A stretch of 8,107 nt of DNA. Source: Spirochaetia bacterium (GTDB taxonomy: Bacteria > Spirochaetota > Spirochaetia > Treponematales > Breznakiellaceae). The DNA is taken from the NCBI GenBank assembly GCA_026002595.1, contig BOBW01000073.1, positions 1 through 8,107 on the forward strand. Reading direction: 5' to 3'. The notes beneath the pieces were generated by a model. It saw nothing but the letters and a program-made list of their open reading frames with translations, searched no databases and was not told the origin of the DNA. Position 1 is the first letter of the stretch. Every line of letters starts with the position of its first letter. Below, piece by piece: positions 4,329-8,107 of this stretch. Both the position numbers and the translations under genes were made by a program.

Positions 4329-5669
4329 TCAGAACTGCCAGAAAACGCCCGCCGCCGGCCGGATATAGCCCGGCTGGGAACTGTCGTCCGCGGACAGCAG
4401 GTGGCTAAAGTCCGCGCCGACTTCAATACCGAAGGTCCCTGTGATGCGCCGCTGGAAGGACAGCCCCATGTCCAGGGATGGATATATGCCGAGGAGGGTA
4501 GCGTCTTTGCCCTTGCCATAGTCATAATAAAAATCCCCTATTATATTTATCCCCGCCCCAAGGCGGACATTAAGGGCCAGGTTTTGATTGAACCAGAGCT
4601 GATACAATACCCTGAGCCGGATTCCCCAAACCTGGGCGCTGATCTTATATTTTTTTTTTAGTTCCTCCAGCATATTCCAGGATGCGCCCAGTTCCGCCCC
4701 GAAATAATGCCGCAGTCCTTCGGTTTTCCCCAGCTTAAAGGGGATGATGCCGGCCCGCAGCGCAGCCCCCGCGGGAAAGAAGGGGCGCTCAAAGGCGTTT
4801 TCACTGAACAGTACCCCGTACAGGGGCAGGACCGGGGCATATTCCGCCGAAATAATGATATCAGGCCTGCGGGAATGAACCGGTTCCCCGCCCTCATCGG
4901 GCCCGCCTTCATCGCCCTCGCCCTCATCGGGCCCGCCTTCATCGGGCTCGCCCTCATCGACCTCGCTCACAGCTGGGCCGGGATCGGTTTCTTGCGGCCG
5001 GACAATAAGGGTTCCCTGTGTGTCCTCAAGCCCGCCGGGATTCCTGATATACACATCATAGGAGCCTGAGGCGAGTTGTTCATTATTGAAGACGAGCCGG
5101 GCGCTTTTTTCCCTGATTTCCCTGCTGGCAGGGCGGAGCCCCTGTCCGGCATCCCCATGGAGGCGGAGCCGGATATCCGCCCCGGCGTCCATATCCTGTC
5201 CTTTTACCTCGATCACCAATTGATCCCCGGTATTTGGATTAAATTCCACCGGGGTAAAACTGTCTATTTTGGGCTGAAGGGCGTTCAGAACCTCAAAGGC
5301 GGCCCAGTCCATGGTGTATTCGTTCTGGTCCAGGAGATTATATACCCCTACCTGATACCGGTATTTGCCGGGCCGCAGGGAAACAATCAGGAAATTTTCC
5401 CGGGTCGTTTGCCTCAGCAGTTCGGTGTATTTCCCCTCCAGGCTTTCCTCAAGGATCACCTCATAGCGGAGCGCCAATTCGCTGTGGTTCCAGGAAAGGC
5501 GCTGGATAAACCGGGGGCCCCCGTCGTTCCATGCGATAAAAAAATCCCCTTCCTCATAGACGGTCTCTTCAGATTTCGTTTCCTGCGCGTACGCGGCCGA
5601 AGGCGCCCCAAGGGCCAGGCAGAGGAAAAGCAATACCGATAGACCGCGGAGGTGTTTCTTATTGTCCAT
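4329..5669 (-). CDS. Exported outer-membrane beta-barrel protein with Fn3-like and TIG-like domains
   Basis: This is a 446-residue protein. The start ATG 5669 is preferred: GGGGAAG lies just upstream and the signal peptide fits (basic HLRG, hydrophobic core, cleavage after AYA at residue 28). A start at 5687 adds six residues. Residues about 44-128 form a fibronectin-like sandwich (SWNHSELALRYEV, then LRPGKYRYQVGVY). Residues about 132-223 look like an IPT/TIG domain (IDSFTPVEFNPNTGDQLVIEV, closing DVYIRNPGG). Residues about 236-262 are an acidic DEGGP repeat linker. From about 265, alternating hydrophobic strands with aromatic girdles end in VFWQF. A C-terminal Phe is the usual BAM-complex signal, so this is a small barrel, perhaps eight strands. 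The gene overlaps the FecR/fibronectin gene upstream by 11 nt, indicating coupled translation and a joint envelope role. A run of ten A (4659-4650) lies in the barrel part. Exact function is unknown. Confidence 0.8.
   Translation of the reverse strand: MDNKKHLRGLSVLLFLCLALGAPSAAYAQETKSEETVYEEGDFFIAWNDGGPRFIQRLSWNHSELALRYEVILEESLEGKYTELLRQTTRENFLIVSLRPGKYRYQVGVYNLLDQNEYTMDWAAFEVLNALQPKIDSFTPVEFNPNTGDQLVIEVKGQDMDAGADIRLRLHGDAGQGLRPASREIREKSARLVFNNEQLASGSYDVYIRNPGGLEDTQGTLIVRPQETDPGPAVSEVDEGEPDEGGPDEGEGDEGGPDEGGEPVHSRRPDIIISAEYAPVLPLYGVLFSENAFERPFFPAGAALRAGIIPFKLGKTEGLRHYFGAELGASWNMLEELKKKYKISAQVWGIRLRVLYQLWFNQNLALNVRLGAGINIIGDFYYDYGKGKDATLLGIYPSLDMGLSFQRRITGTFGIEVGADFSHLLSADDSSQPGYIRPAAGVFWQF
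4891..4960 (-). repeat. 30-nt tandem repeat encoding the acidic linker
   Basis: Two consecutive 30-nt units (4891-4920 and 4921-4950) differ at two adjacent bases near the end, and a partial third begins at 4951. Each unit itself contains two related copies of CCNTCATCG. They encode the DEG-rich linker between the TIG-like domain and the barrel. Being a multiple of three, length change keeps the frame. Confidence 0.85.
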
Positions 5670-8107
5670 AGATCTTCCCCGGATCATTGGGGGTATCCCG
5701 GGGGAGCGCGGGAAGGTCTATGGTAAAACGGTTTTCGGCCAGGGTTCCATGCTGCCCAATAGCGTTGTTCGCCCCCTGGTTCACTGCCTCTACCTGCCAG
5801 ATAAAGCTGCCCGCCCCCAGGAAGCCCAGATCATCCAGGGTACGGGATGTTTGGGTTGACGGATCCCAGCGTTGTATCAGCTGCCGCCTGCCGCCCGCTT
5901 CCCGGTAGACCGCAAGGATATAACGGTTTGCCCCGGGAACCTCGGCCCAGCTAAAGGTCATGGTCCGGGATACCCGTAACTCCCCGGGGCCGATACGGTA
6001 CCCGTTTTCAGGCTGCCGCTGCTGGGCCTCGGGCAGCAGGGCCGCAGCCCCTACCCGGAAGGATGCCGGGGATGCGGGGCTCAGGTTCATGCCCTCACTG
6101 GTTTCCCCCCGGACGGTCCAGTAATAGGTCCCTTCGGAAAGGGGGATAAGCCGGACGGAGCCCTGCGGGTTTGCTACGTTCATCAGGGCGGTCCCCTGGA
6201 AATCGGCGCTGCGGGAAAGAATGAACCGGGTGTTCACCGCCGGGAGCGGACTGGACCAGCGGACGCTGTCCGGCTGCTGCTGGGCCCTGAGTCCCGTATA
6301 TTCGGTTCCCGCAAGAGGGTAGTCCAGGCTGATCGGGCGGAATATTTGCAAATTAAACTGCGCGCTTGCAGTGGGGCTGGAAAGCCGGGCGCCCCCTGCC
6401 TTTGGGTTCATAAAGGCCTGTATGGTCCAGGTATATGCGCCGGCCTGGTAAGTGTCCAGGGGAATTTCCAGCCGGTTCCCCGTAATATTGGAAGTACTGC
6501 GCAGGGCCGTTCCCCCGGCGCGGTTCCCCGCATAGAGATTGAAGGAATAAGTATCCGCCCCTTCCACGCCCTGCCAGGTAAAGGCGGTTGTTGTACCCGC
6601 ACGGGCAATAACCGGTCCGGCCCGGGGGCCGGTCAAGGCCGGGGAGGGCAGACTGGAAAGCACCCGGAGACCCATGACCGCGGTTTGCAGGTTTCCGGTT
6701 TCAGCCGCTATACGCCAGTACCACTGTCCGTCCCGCAGGGGCCGTCCCTGGAAGGTCCCATCCGCGGCGGCCTCATCGATCTCAAGCCGGGTAAAGTCCG
6801 GGGTATCGGAAACCTGGAACCGCAGAGGGGAGGAAATATTTGTTTTCCAGGCAAACCGGATGTTCTGCAGCTGGGAACCGGCGGCGGTGTAATTATCCGG
6901 GGGGAAGGTGGACCGCAGAATGGGTTCCCACTGCCGGATAGTAAAGGACCGGGGGGGAGAAACCGTTGAAACTACGCCGTCAATGGCGGTTTGGGATACC
7001 CCCCAATAATAGCGGCCTTCGGCGAGGGGGATTTCATCCGCCGTGTAGGCGTAATAATTGCCCGTTGCCTGCCGGGTAATAATGGGGTTCCGGAACTCGG
7101 CATCCGTAGAAACCAGCAGGGTATATGAACCGGCCTCGGCCTCGTTCTGCCAGGAGAAATAGATGTCCTTCCGTGGTTCGGAAATGCTGATAACGGCGTC
7201 CCCCGGCGGGCTTATCAGGGTGGGGACCGCCAGTTCTTCACTTTGGGTAATGGTAAAGGATGAAACCGGGGAAGGGGCCAGGACCGTTCCAAAATCATCT
7301 CCCGTATCCGGGGTAATGCGCCAGTACCAGCGCCCGTTTTCCAGGCCGGAATAGGTCATGGAGAGGGCGGTCCCTGAACCGCCCCGTATTGTTTCCCGCA
7401 GAACGGCGTTTGTAAAGCCGGGATTATCCGCGGCTTCCAAAATATAGGATGAAACATCGGGAGACGCGGTCCACTGAAACCGGACCGCCGGTTTTTGGCT
7501 CCGGTACTGGAAGTCGCGGCCTTCTTCCGGGCTCAGGGGCAGGGTAGGGGGCACGGAAACAATGGTCAATTTGTTGATCACCGAAGCAACGGCGGCTGTG
7601 TCCGCGGTATCCTTGTCCAGCGGATAGGCCCGCCAATACCAGACACCCGGCTGTAAATCGATCCTTCCCTGGCCCTGCCGGCTGCCCTCCAGGGTATGGG
7701 CGATCCGCTTAAATCCCCGATCCTCTGAAATTTCTATCCGGGTAAGGGCCCCATCGGGATAATTTACCCCTTCCCAGGCAAATTCCACCGGCATGGCAAC
7801 GGGCAGGGGCGACCCGCTGAGGATGAGCAGGGCAAGGGGTTTGGGGGAGCGCATAACCGTCTGGGGCGTATTACGGGCGCGGCCATCCTGGTCCAGCATA
7901 AGGGCCTCTCCCGCCTCAAGCCGGCGGGCTTCTCCGGCTCCGGCAAGAAGGGCGGCGCTGCCTTCGCTTACGGTTACGTTAAGGTCCCCCTCTCCCGCAA
8001 CACGGGCGTCCATTACGGTCCCGCCGCCGATGCTTATGGTCCGGCCCCCTGCGTTCAGCACCAGGGCGGGAGGGTTTGCGGGATCAAGGGCGGCCGCATT
8101 CATGGCC
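5659..8107 (-). CDS. FecR-like protein with seven fibronectin-like modules (5' end outside window)
   Basis: The reading frame is open at the right edge, so the true start and any signal peptide or LysM-like region lie outside; the first visible ATG (8103) is internal or chance. The visible 814 residues begin with a FecR-like beta-rich segment (about 14-75, with GGTVMDARV, VTVSEGSAALLAG and LEAGEALMLDQDG). Seven modules follow at about 95-165, 190-285, 295-390, 395-480, 490-585, 590-685 and 695-800. Each has the pattern P..G......FxW......YxLxV...xxF, ending in a (W/Y)YWR-type strand (WYWRAY, RWYWRI, RYYWGV, WYWRI, AYTWTI, TYYWTV, SFIWQV). FecR domains are best known as anti-sigma or signal-transfer parts of iron uptake, but in spirochaetes such FecR-fibronectin proteins appear without a sigma factor and are probably periplasmic or envelope structural proteins. 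The stop overlaps the next gene by 11 nt. Confidence 0.8.
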   Translation of the reverse strand, partial: AMNAAALDPANPPALVLNAGGRTISIGGGTVMDARVAGEGDLNVTVSEGSAALLAGAGEARRLEAGEALMLDQDGRARNTPQTVMRSPKPLALLILSGSPLPVAMPVEFAWEGVNYPDGALTRIEISEDRGFKRIAHTLEGSRQGQGRIDLQPGVWYWRAYPLDKDTADTAAVASVINKLTIVSVPPTLPLSPEEGRDFQYRSQKPAVRFQWTASPDVSSYILEAADNPGFTNAVLRETIRGGSGTALSMTYSGLENGRWYWRITPDTGDDFGTVLAPSPVSSFTITQSEELAVPTLISPPGDAVISISEPRKDIYFSWQNEAEAGSYTLLVSTDAEFRNPIITRQATGNYYAYTADEIPLAEGRYYWGVSQTAIDGVVSTVSPPRSFTIRQWEPILRSTFPPDNYTAAGSQLQNIRFAWKTNISSPLRFQVSDTPDFTRLEIDEAAADGTFQGRPLRDGQWYWRIAAETGNLQTAVMGLRVLSSLPSPALTGPRAGPVIARAGTTTAFTWQGVEGADTYSFNLYAGNRAGGTALRSTSNITGNRLEIPLDTYQAGAYTWTIQAFMNPKAGGARLSSPTASAQFNLQIFRPISLDYPLAGTEYTGLRAQQQPDSVRWSSPLPAVNTRFILSRSADFQGTALMNVANPQGSVRLIPLSEGTYYWTVRGETSEGMNLSPASPASFRVGAAALLPEAQQRQPENGYRIGPGELRVSRTMTFSWAEVPGANRYILAVYREAGGRRQLIQRWDPSTQTSRTLDDLGFLGAGSFIWQVEAVNQGANNAIGQHGTLAENRFTIDLPALPRDTPNDPGKIYGQ

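Noticed and set aside
4321..4341. CTGGCA/TGCCAG hairpin around the barrel-gene stop as a terminator
   Set aside because: The 6-bp stem overlaps the stop codon and has no U-run after it.
5076..5642. Plus-strand frame of 188 codons opposite the barrel gene
   Set aside because: It is antisense to a clear signal-peptide, Fn3-like and TIG-like coding region and has no start signal.

Overview
The window looks like accessory DNA from a spirochaete, most likely a termite-gut-type Treponema. This is inferred from gene style only: a long surface lipoprotein with a relaxed lipobox, a FecR-like/fibronectin-like repeat protein coupled to a beta-barrel protein, and many small toxin-antitoxin (TA) genes. 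No rRNA, tRNA or housekeeping marker is present to settle it. Every gene I accept is on the minus strand, so the reading order is from high to low coordinates.

Region 1 (8107-4329) is a two-gene envelope operon. The first gene enters from beyond the right edge. It encodes a FecR-like N-terminal region followed by seven fibronectin-like modules. Its last codons overlap by 11 nt the start of the second gene, which encodes an exported protein with a fibronectin-like domain, an IPT/TIG-like domain, an acidic repeat linker and a C-terminal outer-membrane beta-barrel ending in Phe. The barrel gene carries a run of ten A and a 30-nt tandem repeat.

Region 2 (4328-3130) is a row of small genes: an MqsA/YgiT-type zinc-finger antitoxin without its toxin, an orphan ribbon-helix-helix (RHH) type antitoxin, and an AT-rich 142-residue gene of unknown function. 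Two copies of a 13-nt odd-centred palindrome (consensus GGTGYCWGRCACC) sit just 3' of the two antitoxin genes.

Region 3 (3101-774) is a 775-residue lipoprotein. It has a signal peptide built of three tandem 5-residue units, two bacterial Ig/DUF5018-like domains and a glycine-rich right-handed beta-helix-type repeat region. Behind it is a strong hairpin plus T-run that should terminate transcription.

Region 4 (512-1) is a TA pair: a BrnT-like toxin that appears broken by a frameshift, and its RHH-type antitoxin. The antitoxin is a paralogue of the orphan in region 2. A third copy of the 13-nt palindrome lies 3' of this antitoxin.

The most notable pattern is that all three intact palindromes follow antitoxin-type genes at 5, 11 and 28 nt from the stop codon, two of them with a shared flanking AGGGAAGAAA. 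This suggests small gene-plus-palindrome units that have been gained, lost and decayed between larger surface-protein genes. Whether the palindrome is a mobile-element target, a processing signal or a regulatory site cannot be decided from this window.
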